Positions 26,489 to 34,790 of a stretch of DNA of 64,000 nt are shown in pieces. Below the pieces are notes generated by a model. The model had not been told where the DNA came from and made no database searches. It saw only the letters and a program-made list of their open reading frames with translations. The position numbers were made by a program, and so were the translations under genes. Numbering within the stretch: the stretch's first letter is position 1; the number at the start of each line of letters is the position of its first letter. Origin of the DNA: DATJPD01 sp035506575 (GTDB lineage: Bacteria > Pseudomonadota > Alphaproteobacteria > CACIAM-22H2); assembly GCA_035506575.1 (NCBI GenBank), contig DATJPD010000082.1, forward strand, positions 69,642 to 133,641. The letters are read 5' to 3'.

Positions 26489-26539
26489 GAAAAGGTCCTC
26501 CCTCGGATTGGTTTGGTTGACGATCAGGCGCGGCTCGAA

Positions 26540-27307
26540 TCACTCCTCGGCGAAATAGTCGCCATGGCTTGCCTTGAGAATCTCGACAGAGCGGAAGATG
26601 CCGCGCAGGTGGGCCCGCATGGCAGCGATGGCACCCTCCCGGTCGCGACGCAACAGCCGGTCGACGATCAGCGCGTGCTCGCCGATCACCTTCGGCCGCT
26701 TGACCACGTTGCGCGAGGAGAGCAGCCGCACCCGGTCCATCTGCGCCTTTGCATTCTCGACCTGGCGCCATGCGTTGGCGTGCCCAGCGATCTCCATGAT
26801 CAGCGCGTGCATCGCCTCGTCGGCGGCAAAAAAGCCTTCGTGGTCGCCGGCGCGATGCAGCGCCCGCTGGCGCTGCAGAATCGTCGACAGGCTTGCGGCC
26901 TGCCTCTTGTCCAGCCGCTCGACGGCGCGCTCGATCGCGGAGCACTCCAGCGATTCGCGCACGAACTGGCTGTCGAACACTTCGGCAAGCTTGATCGGCG
27001 CCACGAACGAGCCGTATTGCGGATAGACCTCGACCAGCGACTCGTCGGCCAGCTTGATCAGCGCCTCGCGCACCGGCGTGCGCGACACCCCGAAGCGCTG
27101 CGACAACTCCTGCTCGGACAGCATGGTGCGCGGCAGGAGATGGCCGATCACGATCTCCCGGCGCAGCAGGCTATGCACCTGATCGGCCATCGTGTGCCGC
27201 CGGAATGCGACCGTGCGCTCAACCCCGGCGAGACCGGACTCCGGACGCGCCGGCGGCGGCATCGGCGCGGGCCGGCGTGCGCTGCGGACTGACTTGCGGG
27301 TAGCCAT
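26540..27307 (-). CDS. GntR-family (FCD subfamily) transcriptional regulator
   Basis: The approximately 255-aa protein has an N-terminal winged helix (LSQRFGVSRTPVREALIKLADESLVEV, residues about 65-95) and a C-terminal FCD ligand domain (SLECSAIERAVERL; HALIMEIAGHANAW; EHALIVDRLLRRD, with His/Asp metal ligands). A basic, Pro-rich extension of about 35 residues leads. I chose the ATG at 27307; a start four codons earlier is possible. It precedes the ABC importer genes on the same strand and probably senses their substrate. Confidence 0.88.
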   Translation of the reverse strand: MATRKSVRSARRPAPMPPPARPESGLAGVERTVAFRRHTMADQVHSLLRREIVIGHLLPRTMLSEQELSQRFGVSRTPVREALIKLADESLVEVYPQYGSFVAPIKLAEVFDSQFVRESLECSAIERAVERLDKRQAASLSTILQRQRALHRAGDHEGFFAADEAMHALIMEIAGHANAWRQVENAKAQMDRVRLLSSRNVVKRPKVIGEHALIVDRLLRRDREGAIAAMRAHLRGIFRSVEILKASHGDYFAEE

Positions 27308-27375
27308 GACGGTCGGCATCGAGCAAACATGCTACCATACCAGCCGCACATTCCAAGGTCTACGCGTGCGCGGCT

Positions 27376-28665
27376 CTACAGCCCGAGGGCCCGCGGCAGC
27401 CACAGCGACAGGTCCGGCCAGTACGTCACCAGCATCAGCACCAGGAACATGACGCCGTAGAACGGCCAGATGCGCCGCACGACCTGCTCCATGCTCACCT
27501 TGCCGACCGCGCAGCCGACGAAAATGATCGAGCCGACCGGCGGGTGGCACAGGCCGATCCCGAGATTGAGCAGCATGATCATGCCGAAATGCACCGGGTC
27601 GACGCCGAATTTCGCCACGACCGGCAGGAGGATCGGCGCACAGATGAGGATGTTCGGCGCCATGTCGATCAGGCAGCCGAGCACCAGGAGCAGCACATTG
27701 ATGAGAAACAGGATGACGTATTTGTTGCTGGAGAGGGTCAGGAAGAACGCCGTGACCTTCGCCGGCACCTGCATCAAGGCCATCATGTAGCCGATGCTCG
27801 CCGCGAACGCGATCAGGGTCAGGACCATCGCGACCGTCCGCATGGTCCGATAGACGAGGACCGGCAGGTCGCGCCACCGGTAGTCGCGGTACACGAACAT
27901 GGTGACGATGAAGGCGTACACGCACGCGACGGCACCGGCCTCGATCGCCGTGAACACGCCGCCGAGGATGCCGCCCAGGATGATCACCAGGGTGATGAGC
28001 CCCCACATGGCGTCGATCGTGATGCGGATGGCATCGCGCCACGGCACCGCCGTGCCGCGCGGATGGCCGTCGCGGTAGGCCATCACCAGCACGAGCACGA
28101 TCAGCGCGGCGCCGAACACCAGCCCGGGCGTGATGCCGGCCATGAACAGGCTGATCACCGAGATGGCACCGCCGGTCGCGAGCGAATAGATCACGGCGTT
28201 GTGGCTGGGCGGCACGAGCAGCGCCTGCACCGACGCGCTGATCGTCACGTTCGTCGCAAAAACGCGCGGATACCCCGCCTTCTCCATCTGCGGGATCATG
28301 ACCGATCCGATGGCCGAGGTGTCGGCGACCGACGATCCGGAGATGCCGCTGAGAAAGGTCGTGGCCACGATGTTGACGACGGACAACCCGCCGCGCACGC
28401 GCACGACGCCGACCAGCACATCGGCAAAGGCGACCAGCCGCCGCGCCATTCCGCCTTCGGCCATGATGGCCCCGGCCAGCACGAAAAACGGGATGGTCAG
28501 CATCGCGAACTTGCCGACCCCATGCGAGATCTGGAGCATCACCGCCTCGTAGGGGATGCCGATCCAGTAGGCGCCTGCCATCGCCGCCAGACCGAGCCCG
28601 TAGGCAATCGGCATGCCGATGACGAAGCTGGCGATCAGAACCCCGACGACGATCAGTATTTCCAA
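27376..28665 (-). CDS. dctM: TRAP transporter large permease DctM
   Basis: The approximately 429-aa protein has about 12 membrane spans and DctM signatures: GSSVADTSAIGSVMIPQM, VPPSHNAVIYSLATGG and GLCHPPVGSIIFVGCAVGK. I chose a TTG at 28665, preceded by GAGGG and located 13 nt after the dctQ stop. It gives the normal family length. An in-frame GTG at 28716 would overlap dctQ by 38 nt. With DctQ and DctP it forms a sodium/proton-driven TRAP importer, here likely for uronates. Confidence 0.9.
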   Translation of the reverse strand: MEILIVVGVLIASFVIGMPIAYGLGLAAMAGAYWIGIPYEAVMLQISHGVGKFAMLTIPFFVLAGAIMAEGGMARRLVAFADVLVGVVRVRGGLSVVNIVATTFLSGISGSSVADTSAIGSVMIPQMEKAGYPRVFATNVTISASVQALLVPPSHNAVIYSLATGGAISVISLFMAGITPGLVFGAALIVLVLVMAYRDGHPRGTAVPWRDAIRITIDAMWGLITLVIILGGILGGVFTAIEAGAVACVYAFIVTMFVYRDYRWRDLPVLVYRTMRTVAMVLTLIAFAASIGYMMALMQVPAKVTAFFLTLSSNKYVILFLINVLLLVLGCLIDMAPNILICAPILLPVVAKFGVDPVHFGMIMLLNLGIGLCHPPVGSIIFVGCAVGKVSMEQVVRRIWPFYGVMFLVLMLVTYWPDLSLWLPRALGL

Positions 28666-28678
28666 GGGCGCCCTCGCG

Positions 28679-29194
28679 TCAGTCGAACGCCGCCGGCGCC
28701 GGCTCGTCCACCGCACCGGCGTTGGGCTCGCCGATCACGAGCCGCTCCAGAACGAAGAGCAGCGTCACCACTCCGCCCAGCGGGATCGGCAGATAGGTGA
28801 CGCCCACCGACAACGAGGGGAACTCCGCGACCACGTCGTGCCAGGTCGCCGCGCACAGCCCGTATCCCCAGATCACCATGAAGACGCTCACCGCCGCGAC
28901 GAGAAGCTCGGCCAGAATCGTGGAGACGCGCTGCCCCGGCCGCGGCATCAGGCTCACGAAGAAGTGCATGCGCATATGGATGCCGTCGCGATAGCAGACG
29001 GCGGCGCCGAAGAACGTGAGCACGATGGAGAGCAGGATCGCCGCCGGTTCCGGCCACGAGGCGGCCCGGTTGAGCACGTACCGCGTATAGACGCTGTAGG
29101 GGATCACCGCCGAGATCAGGACCAGTGACACACCGGCGAGGACCGCGCAGGTCCAGTACAAAGCGTCCATGGTCCTGCGTAAGCCGCGCGCCAT
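28679..29194 (-). CDS. dctQ: TRAP transporter small permease DctQ
   Basis: The 171-aa protein has four hydrophobic segments in the DctQ pattern, including NRAASWPEPAAILLSIVLTFFGA and YRDGIHMRMHFFV. It bridges DctM and the binding protein in TRAP transporters. It lies between dctP (53-nt gap) and dctM in one operon. Confidence 0.88.
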   Translation of the reverse strand: MARGLRRTMDALYWTCAVLAGVSLVLISAVIPYSVYTRYVLNRAASWPEPAAILLSIVLTFFGAAVCYRDGIHMRMHFFVSLMPRPGQRVSTILAELLVAAVSVFMVIWGYGLCAATWHDVVAEFPSLSVGVTYLPIPLGGVVTLLFVLERLVIGEPNAGAVDEPAPAAFD

Positions 29195-29247
29195 CGCGTT
29201 GGTCCCGTTCGGCAGCGCTCCCGCAGCACCACCGCTTCAGACAGGCG

Positions 29248-30249
29248 TTATTGAACGGCCTCGATCCGGTCGATCATCGATTTGTATTTGGGGCCGTACT
29301 TGTCCCACACCGGCTTGACCGCATCCTGGAAGGGCTTCTTGTCGGCGATCTGGATGATCTCGATCCCGGCCTGCTTCATCTTGTCGAACGCCTTCCGCTC
29401 GTACTCTTCCCACCGCCTGCGCTCGTCGAACTGTGCCTCCCTCGCCAGCTTCTTGATCAGGGCCTGATCGGCGGCAGACAGGGTGCTCCAGGTGCGCTTC
29501 GAGAACACCAGGATTTCCGGCACGATCAGGTGTTCGGTGAGCGTGTAGTACTTCGCGACCTGATAGTGGTTGTCGAACACGAAGCTCGGCGGATTGTTCT
29601 CGGCCCCATTGACCACGCCGGTCTGCAGCGCGCTGAAGACCTGGTCGTATCCCATGGCGACCCCGTTGCCGCCCAGGTCGTTCATCATGTCGACGAACAT
29701 CGGGTTGCCCATCACGCGCATCTTCAGACCCTTGAGGTCGTCGATGGTGCGGATCGGCTTTTTCGAATCGTACATGTTGCGGGCACCGGCATCCATCCAG
29801 CAGAGGCCGACGAGCTGCGCCTGCGGATTGTTCGTGACCTTGTCGAGCAACTCCTGGCCGATCGCCCCGTCCATCACCTTCTGCGCGTGCGCCGTGTTGC
29901 GGAACAGAAACGGCAGATTGAACACGTTGAGATCGTCGACCACGGGACCCAGCGCCCCCACGCTCACGCGCGCGAGCTGAATGGCACCCACCTGCGCCTG
30001 CTCGATGGCCTCCTTCTCGCCCCCCAGCTGCATGGCGGCAAACATCTGGATGCTGAGCCGGCCGCCCGTGGCCTGCTCCAGCTTCTTGCCCATGTCCTCG
30101 GTCGCCTCGACCGTGGGATAGCCGACCGGATGCACGTCCGAGGCCTTGAACGCCATTTTCTGCTGCGCCGCGGCGCCGCGCATACGAAGGCCCGTGGCGG
30201 CCAACGCCGCGGCACCCGCACCGATCCGAAGAATGTTGCGCCTGTTCAT
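29248..30249 (-). CDS. dctP: TRAP transporter periplasmic binding protein DctP
   Basis: The approximately 333-aa protein starts MNRRNILRIGAGAAALAAT, a Tat-type signal. The ATG at 30249 has GGAGG eight bases upstream; an in-frame upstream codon (30342) lies in the operator and is rejected. Motifs SDVHPVGYPTVEATEDMGKK, RTIDDLKGLKMRVMGNP (with the carboxylate-binding Arg) and NGAENNPPSF are DctP-typical. It heads the dctPQM operon, divergent from a FadR-like gene and a uronate dehydrogenase, so hexuronic acids are the likely ligands. Confidence 0.92.
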   Translation of the reverse strand: MNRRNILRIGAGAAALAATGLRMRGAAAQQKMAFKASDVHPVGYPTVEATEDMGKKLEQATGGRLSIQMFAAMQLGGEKEAIEQAQVGAIQLARVSVGALGPVVDDLNVFNLPFLFRNTAHAQKVMDGAIGQELLDKVTNNPQAQLVGLCWMDAGARNMYDSKKPIRTIDDLKGLKMRVMGNPMFVDMMNDLGGNGVAMGYDQVFSALQTGVVNGAENNPPSFVFDNHYQVAKYYTLTEHLIVPEILVFSKRTWSTLSAADQALIKKLAREAQFDERRRWEEYERKAFDKMKQAGIEIIQIADKKPFQDAVKPVWDKYGPKYKSMIDRIEAVQ

Positions 30250-30334
30250 CTGGGTCCTCCCTTCCCCTCGCCGCCGCCGGCTGCTGCCTATTTGACCGAG
30301 CCGCCCCTTTGAATGGACGCGACGCTGGTCTATA

Positions 30335-30355
30335 GTCATCATGTTGTATGATGAC
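30335..30355. promoter_or_regulatory. Perfect 8-bp inverted repeat, candidate operator of the uronate module
   Basis: Arms GTCATCAT (30335-30342) and ATGATGAC (30348-30355) flank a 5-nt spacer, giving a 21-bp palindrome. It lies in the divergent region between dctP (start 30249) and the FadR-like regulator (start 30376). Dimeric GntR/FadR proteins bind such palindromes, so this is probably its own operator controlling both directions. Confidence 0.7.
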
Positions 30356-30375
30356 CTGACCAGAAGGGACCCGAC

Positions 30376-31128
30376 TTGTCAAGCCTCGGAGACGACGCCT
30401 CCCCGCTCCTGCGCCCGCTCGCTCCGCCGCGCAACCGGACGACCGAGGTGGTCGAGCGGCTTGCGGGCGAGATCGCCAGCGGCAGGCTCGCCCGCGGCGC
30501 CCGTCTTCCGACGGAGCAGGCGCTGACCGAAGCGTTCAGGGTCAGCCGCACCGTGGTGCGCGAGGCGGTGGCGGCGCTGCGCGCGGAAGGGCTGATCGAG
30601 ACGCGACAGGGTGTCGGCGCGTTCGTGGCGCAGGACATCCAGCGCCGCCCCTTCCGCATAGATCCGGACGAGCTGCAGACGATCGGCGAAGTGGTGAACG
30701 TGATGGAGCTCCGGACCGGGCTCGAGATCGAGGCCGCCGGATTTGCCGCCGAGCGCGCCGATGCAGGTACCCGGGGCCGGATCGGTGCGGCGCTCAAGGC
30801 GATCGACGCGGCCATCAAGCGCGGCGATGCCGCGGTCGACGAGGACTTTGCGTTCCATCTCGCCATCGCGCGCGCCACGCGCAATCCCCATTTCGCCCGC
30901 CTGCTCGAATTTCTCGGCCGGTTCCTGATCCCGCGGCAGAGCGTGCGGATCGGCCTCAAGAAAGCCGACGATCTGAAGGCCTATCTCGAGCGCATCCAGG
31001 CCGAGCACCGCCAGATCTTCGCGGCGATCGTGGCCGGCAACAGCGAGGCCGCGCGAAAAGCCATGCGCCGCCACCTGATGAACAGCCGCACGCGCTATCG
31101 GATGCTGTCCCAGCGGCCGAAACGCTGA
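30376..31128 (+). CDS. FadR-subfamily GntR regulator of uronate genes
   Basis: The 250-aa protein has the winged helix (residues about 25-90: LPTEQALTEAFRVSRTVVREAVAALRAEGLIE) and an FCD domain with metal-site residues in DEDFAFHLAIARATRNPHF and EHRQIFAAIVAGN. The start is TTG at 30376, with AAGGGA about seven bases upstream; I see no in-frame ATG. It sits between dctPQM (divergent) and uronate dehydrogenase (downstream, 36 nt), so control of uronate use is inferred. This layout resembles ExuR/UxuR-type regulation. Confidence 0.88.
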   Translation: MSSLGDDASPLLRPLAPPRNRTTEVVERLAGEIASGRLARGARLPTEQALTEAFRVSRTVVREAVAALRAEGLIETRQGVGAFVAQDIQRRPFRIDPDELQTIGEVVNVMELRTGLEIEAAGFAAERADAGTRGRIGAALKAIDAAIKRGDAAVDEDFAFHLAIARATRNPHFARLLEFLGRFLIPRQSVRIGLKKADDLKAYLERIQAEHRQIFAAIVAGNSEAARKAMRRHLMNSRTRYRMLSQRPKR

Positions 31129-31164
31129 CCGGCTGGCCACGGACGTTTTTCTACGGAGTAACCC

Positions 31165-31974
31165 ATGCAGAAGATCCTGATCACCGGGGCCGCCGGCGGC
31201 GTCGGCCGACGCCTGCGCCGGCTGCTGCGCGGACGGTTTCCGGCCATCCGCCTGTCCGACGTCGCCCGCCCCGCGGACGTGGCCCCCGGCGAGGAGTTCA
31301 TGCAGGCAGACCTCGCCGATTTCGCTGCCGTCGAAAAGACCGTGGCTGGAGTCGAGGGGATCGTGCATCTCGGCGGCATGTCGGTCGAGAACGACTGGGA
31401 GACGATCCTCGCCAGCAACATCGTGGGCACGCGGAACGTCTTCGAGGCGGCGCGCCGGCAGGGCGTGAAGCGCGTCGTCTTCGCCACCTCGAACCACGTG
31501 GTGGGCTTCTACCCCCGCAGCCGGCGCATCGGCACCGAGGTTCTCGTACGTCCGGATTCCCGGTACGGCGTCAGCAAGGCCTTCGGCGAGGCGCTCGGGT
31601 CGTTCTATGCCGACAAGTTCGGCCTGCGCGTTTTCTGCATCCGCATCGGCAACGTCGACGACCGTCCGGTGGACAAGCGGCGGCTCAGCATCTGGCTTCA
31701 CCCCGAGGACTTGGCCCAGCTCGTCTGCATCGGGCTCGAGCATCCCGACGTGCATTACGAGGTCGTCTACGGCGCCTCGGACAACGAGCGCGGCTGGTGG
31801 GACAACGAGACGGCGTTCCGCTTCGGCTACCGGCCAAAGGGACGCGCGGAGGATTTCGCCGACGCAGCGCTCGCGGCCCAGAAGAGCCTGCCATCGGACC
31901 CGCTCGGCGACCAATTCCAGGGCGGATCGTTCTGCTCGGCCGAATTCGCGGGCGATCCGGAGAGGCTGGTCTAG
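31165..31974 (+). CDS. udh: Uronate dehydrogenase (NAD-dependent SDR)
   Basis: The 269-aa extended-SDR enzyme oxidises D-galacturonate or D-glucuronate to the aldarolactone with NAD+. The NAD motif GAAGGVG lies at 8-14. The Udh-like core includes GIVHLGGMSVE, FATSNHVVGFYP, catalytic YGVSK (Y134, K138), RIGNVDDRP and YGASDNERGWWDNE, which match the known Agrobacterium-type enzyme better than sugar epimerases. GGAG-like sequence precedes the ATG. Its stop overlaps that of the convergent cyclase by four bases. Confidence 0.88.
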   Translation: MQKILITGAAGGVGRRLRRLLRGRFPAIRLSDVARPADVAPGEEFMQADLADFAAVEKTVAGVEGIVHLGGMSVENDWETILASNIVGTRNVFEAARRQGVKRVVFATSNHVVGFYPRSRRIGTEVLVRPDSRYGVSKAFGEALGSFYADKFGLRVFCIRIGNVDDRPVDKRRLSIWLHPEDLAQLVCIGLEHPDVHYEVVYGASDNERGWWDNETAFRFGYRPKGRAEDFADAALAAQKSLPSDPLGDQFQGGSFCSAEFAGDPERLV

Positions 31975-32924
31975 CCGCGCTCTCGGGCCGCCGAGGGTGC
32001 TGCGAGTTCGCGCAGACGGATCTCGGCGACCGGCTTGAATTCGCCCTCGGGATACTTGTCCAGGTAAGCCCTCAACAGGTCGGGGTTGTCGCTCTCGCGC
32101 ACCGACTCCCAGAAGGCCAGCTCGACCTCGCGGTCCTGCGGATCTCGGGCGGCTCCGGCCGCCGAGGCGAACTCCTCGAGGCGCGTGCGGGCGAGATCGA
32201 CGAAGGCACCGTCGGGATATTGCTTGAGATAGGCTTCAAAGTCGGCGGCGCGCACGCTGTCCTTGATCGACTCCCAGAACACGAGCTCCACGGATTTCTC
32301 GGGCTCGGGAACCGCTGGAGGCGTGTCGGTCGTGGACTCCGGTGCCGGGTCATCGGCGAGCGCCTCAGGCTCCTCGGGTGCTGGCTCCGGCACAGGCCCA
32401 TCGGTGAGGAGGCGGAACACGCGGATCGGCCGGGCAATGTTCTTGACGCTCTGCTCGCCGAGGTCGTCGAACCCGTACGGGAGCTTGCGGCGGATCTGAT
32501 CGCGCACGCCGCGCGAGATACAGATGCCCCCGGGCTCCGCCAGCGCCTCGAGCCGAGCCGCGATGTTGACGCCGTCGCCGAAGATGTCGCCCTGCTTGAC
32601 CATGACATCGCCGACATTGATGCCGATGCGAAACCACATGCGCTGATCCTCGGCCAGGGCCTGATTCGCCTCGGCGAGGTCGCGCTGGATCTCGACCGCG
32701 CACTCCACGGCCGCAAAGACGCTGGCGAATTCGGCGAGCACGCTGTCGCCTGCCGTGCCGCAGATGCGGCCGCCGTGCCGTGCGATCAGCGAGTCGGTGA
32801 TCGCTCGATGGGCGGAAAGCGTGGCGAGCGTGCCTTCTTCGTCGGCGCCCATGAGCCGGCTATAGCCCTCGACGTCGGCGGCGAGAATGGCAACGAGTTT
32901 TCGCTCGAGGGGAGGCGCTTCCAT
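31971..32924 (-). CDS. Class III adenylate/guanylate cyclase with C-terminal tandem repeats
   Basis: The N-terminal approximately 180 residues are a cyclase homology domain: ILAADVEGYSRLMG (first metal Asp), GTAGDSVLAEF (second) and GDGVNIAARLEA. A Pro/Glu-rich linker follows. Two approximately 45-residue repeats close the protein, each of the form FWES(I/V)...YL..YP(D/E)G.F...A..RL. I prefer the ATG at 32924 to an in-frame TTG at 32966. It makes a cyclic nucleotide; which one is not certain. No membrane segment is seen. Confidence 0.87.
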   Translation of the reverse strand: MEAPPLERKLVAILAADVEGYSRLMGADEEGTLATLSAHRAITDSLIARHGGRICGTAGDSVLAEFASVFAAVECAVEIQRDLAEANQALAEDQRMWFRIGINVGDVMVKQGDIFGDGVNIAARLEALAEPGGICISRGVRDQIRRKLPYGFDDLGEQSVKNIARPIRVFRLLTDGPVPEPAPEEPEALADDPAPESTTDTPPAVPEPEKSVELVFWESIKDSVRAADFEAYLKQYPDGAFVDLARTRLEEFASAAGAARDPQDREVELAFWESVRESDNPDLLRAYLDKYPEGEFKPVAEIRLRELAAPSAARERG

Positions 32925-32990
32925 CGGCGTTCCGGGAAAAACGTCGCCCTCGCGCGAAGGTTCCAATCCGGCGGCTCGGCTTGCCGCATT

Positions 32991-33012
32991 ATTATTTTAG
33001 ACTTAAAATAAT
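32991..33012. promoter_or_regulatory. 9-bp AT inverted repeat in the cyclase/RidA divergent promoter region
   Basis: ATTATTTTA (32991-32999) and TAAAATAAT (33004-33012) are perfect arms around GACT. It lies between the divergent cyclase (start 32924) and RidA (start 33056) genes in otherwise GC-rich DNA, so a regulator site or overlapping -10 elements are likely. Confidence 0.5.
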
Positions 33013-33055
33013 TGTCTTCTGCGGCCAACACCGGCCGCGTGACCAGGATTCAGGC

Positions 33056-33448
33056 GTGAAAACGCTGCTCCCTCCCGGCTGGAAAGCGCCCAAAGGCTAC
33101 GCCAACGGCATCGCCGCCCGCGGCACGCTCGTGTTCGTCGCGGGCCAGATCGGCTGGACGCCCGACCAGACATTCGCGACCGACGACTTCGTGGGCCAGG
33201 CGCGGCAGGCACTGCAGAACGTCGTCGCGGTCCTGCGCCAGGCAGACGCAGGCCCCGAGCACATCGTCCGCATGACGTGGTACGTCACCGACAAGCAGGA
33301 GTATCTCGGCTCGCTGGGCGCCCTCGGAGCTGCCTATCGTGAGGTGATCGGCACTCACTATCCCGCCATGACGCTGGTCGAGGTGCGGGGGCTGGCCGAA
33401 GACCGCGCCAAGGTCGAGATCGAAGCGACGGCCGTCGTTCCGGATTGA
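33056..33448 (+). CDS. RidA/YjgF-family protein
   Basis: The 130-aa protein has the YjgF/RidA core (YANGIAARGTLVFVAGQIGW, QALQNVVAVLRQADAG, MTWYVTD and YPAMTLVEVRGLAEDRAKVEIEATA). The C-terminal Glu of EIEA and Arg of VRGL fit the imine-deaminase site only loosely. The GTG at 33056 gives normal family length; an upstream in-frame ATG (32981) would put coding sequence across the AT-rich repeat. It precedes a glutaryl-CoA dehydrogenase gene by 63 nt and may share its transcript. Confidence 0.86.
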   Translation: MKTLLPPGWKAPKGYANGIAARGTLVFVAGQIGWTPDQTFATDDFVGQARQALQNVVAVLRQADAGPEHIVRMTWYVTDKQEYLGSLGALGAAYREVIGTHYPAMTLVEVRGLAEDRAKVEIEATAVVPD

Positions 33449-33511
33449 GCCGCACCGCTGGATTTGCGTGCACCCCCGTCCTACGCTAGGCGGAGGTTTA
33501 AGGAGCCACTC

Positions 33512-34732
33512 ATGACCGCCACCGCCCGCCCCGCCTCTCAGGCCACGAAACCGCCCGCGTCCGGCAAATTCGTCTGGGAGGATCCGTTTCTCTTCGAGGA
33601 CCAGCTCACCGAGGACGAGCGGATGGTGCGCGACAGCGCCCGCGCCTACTGCCAGGACAAGCTGATGCCGCGGGTGCTCGAAGCGTTCCGCCACGAAAAG
33701 TTCGACCGCGCGATCATGACCGAGATGGGCGCCCTCGGATTTCTTGGCTCGACGATCGAGGGGTATGGCTGTGCCGGCACCAACTACGTTTCCTACGGAC
33801 TGATCGCCCGCGAAGTCGAACGGGTGGATTCCGGCTACCGCTCCGCCCTGAGCGTGCAGTCCTCGCTCGTCATGCATCCGATCAACGCCTATGGCAGCGA
33901 GGCGCAGCGGCAGAAATATCTGCCCAAGCTCGCCACCGCCGAGTGGATCGGCTGCTTCGGCCTGACCGAGCCCGATCACGGCTCCGATCCCGGCGGCATG
34001 AAGACGCGCGCCAAGAAGGTTCAGGGCGGCTATCTCCTGACCGGCAACAAGATGTGGATCACCAACTCGCCCATTGCCGACGTGTTCGTCGTGTGGGCCA
34101 AGGACGACGAGGGCGTGATCCGCGGCTTCATCCTCGAGAAGGGCATGAAGGGGCTGTCGGCGCCGAAGATCGAAGGCAAGTTCAGCCTCCGTGCGTCGAC
34201 GACCGGCGAGATCGTGATGGACAATGTCGAGGTGCCCGAGGAGAACCGTCTCCCCAACGCCAAGGGCCTCGGCGGGCCGTTCGGCTGCCTCAACAACGCG
34301 CGGTATGGGATCGCCTGGGGCGCACTCGGAGCTGCGGAGTTCTGCTGGCACCGCGCGCGCCAGTATACGCTCGAGCGCAAGCAGTTCGGCCGTCCGCTCG
34401 CCGCGAACCAGCTGATCCAGAAGAAGCTCGCCGACATGCAGACCGAGATCTCGATCGGCCTGCAGGCCTGCCTGCGGGTCGGGCGGCTCAAGGACGAAGG
34501 CCGGGCCGCCCCCGAGCTGATCTCGCTCGTCAAGCGGAACTCGGCCGGCAAGGCGCTCGATATCGCGCGCGTCGCCCGCGACATGCATGGCGGCAACGGT
34601 GTCGCCGACGAATTCCACGTCATCCGCCACGTGCTGAACCTCGAGGCCGTGAACACCTACGAAGGCACGCACGACATCCACGCCCTGATCCTCGGCCGGG
34701 CGCAGACCGACATCCAGGCCTTCACCGCCTAA
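33512..34732 (+). CDS. gcdH: Glutaryl-CoA dehydrogenase (acyl-CoA dehydrogenase family)
   Basis: The 406-aa FAD enzyme converts glutaryl-CoA to crotonyl-CoA in lysine/tryptophan catabolism. Group features are GCFGLTEPDHGSDPG, KMWITNSPIADVFVVWAK and the C-terminal VNTYEGTHDIHALILGRA, whose Glu is the catalytic base. AAGGAG lies 7-12 bases before the ATG at 33512; an upstream in-frame codon is rejected. RidA precedes it on the same strand. Confidence 0.93.
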   Translation: MTATARPASQATKPPASGKFVWEDPFLFEDQLTEDERMVRDSARAYCQDKLMPRVLEAFRHEKFDRAIMTEMGALGFLGSTIEGYGCAGTNYVSYGLIAREVERVDSGYRSALSVQSSLVMHPINAYGSEAQRQKYLPKLATAEWIGCFGLTEPDHGSDPGGMKTRAKKVQGGYLLTGNKMWITNSPIADVFVVWAKDDEGVIRGFILEKGMKGLSAPKIEGKFSLRASTTGEIVMDNVEVPEENRLPNAKGLGGPFGCLNNARYGIAWGALGAAEFCWHRARQYTLERKQFGRPLAANQLIQKKLADMQTEISIGLQACLRVGRLKDEGRAAPELISLVKRNSAGKALDIARVARDMHGGNGVADEFHVIRHVLNLEAVNTYEGTHDIHALILGRAQTDIQAFTA

Positions 34733-34790
34733 CTGCGGCCAGATTTGACGCCCAGGCTGATCCCGCCAACAATGGCGGCGGAGAGATTCT

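Noticed and set aside
27333..27345. TACCATACCA upstream of the GntR gene as an operator
   Set aside because: It is a direct, not inverted, repeat of TACCA; GntR dimers normally need an inverted site.
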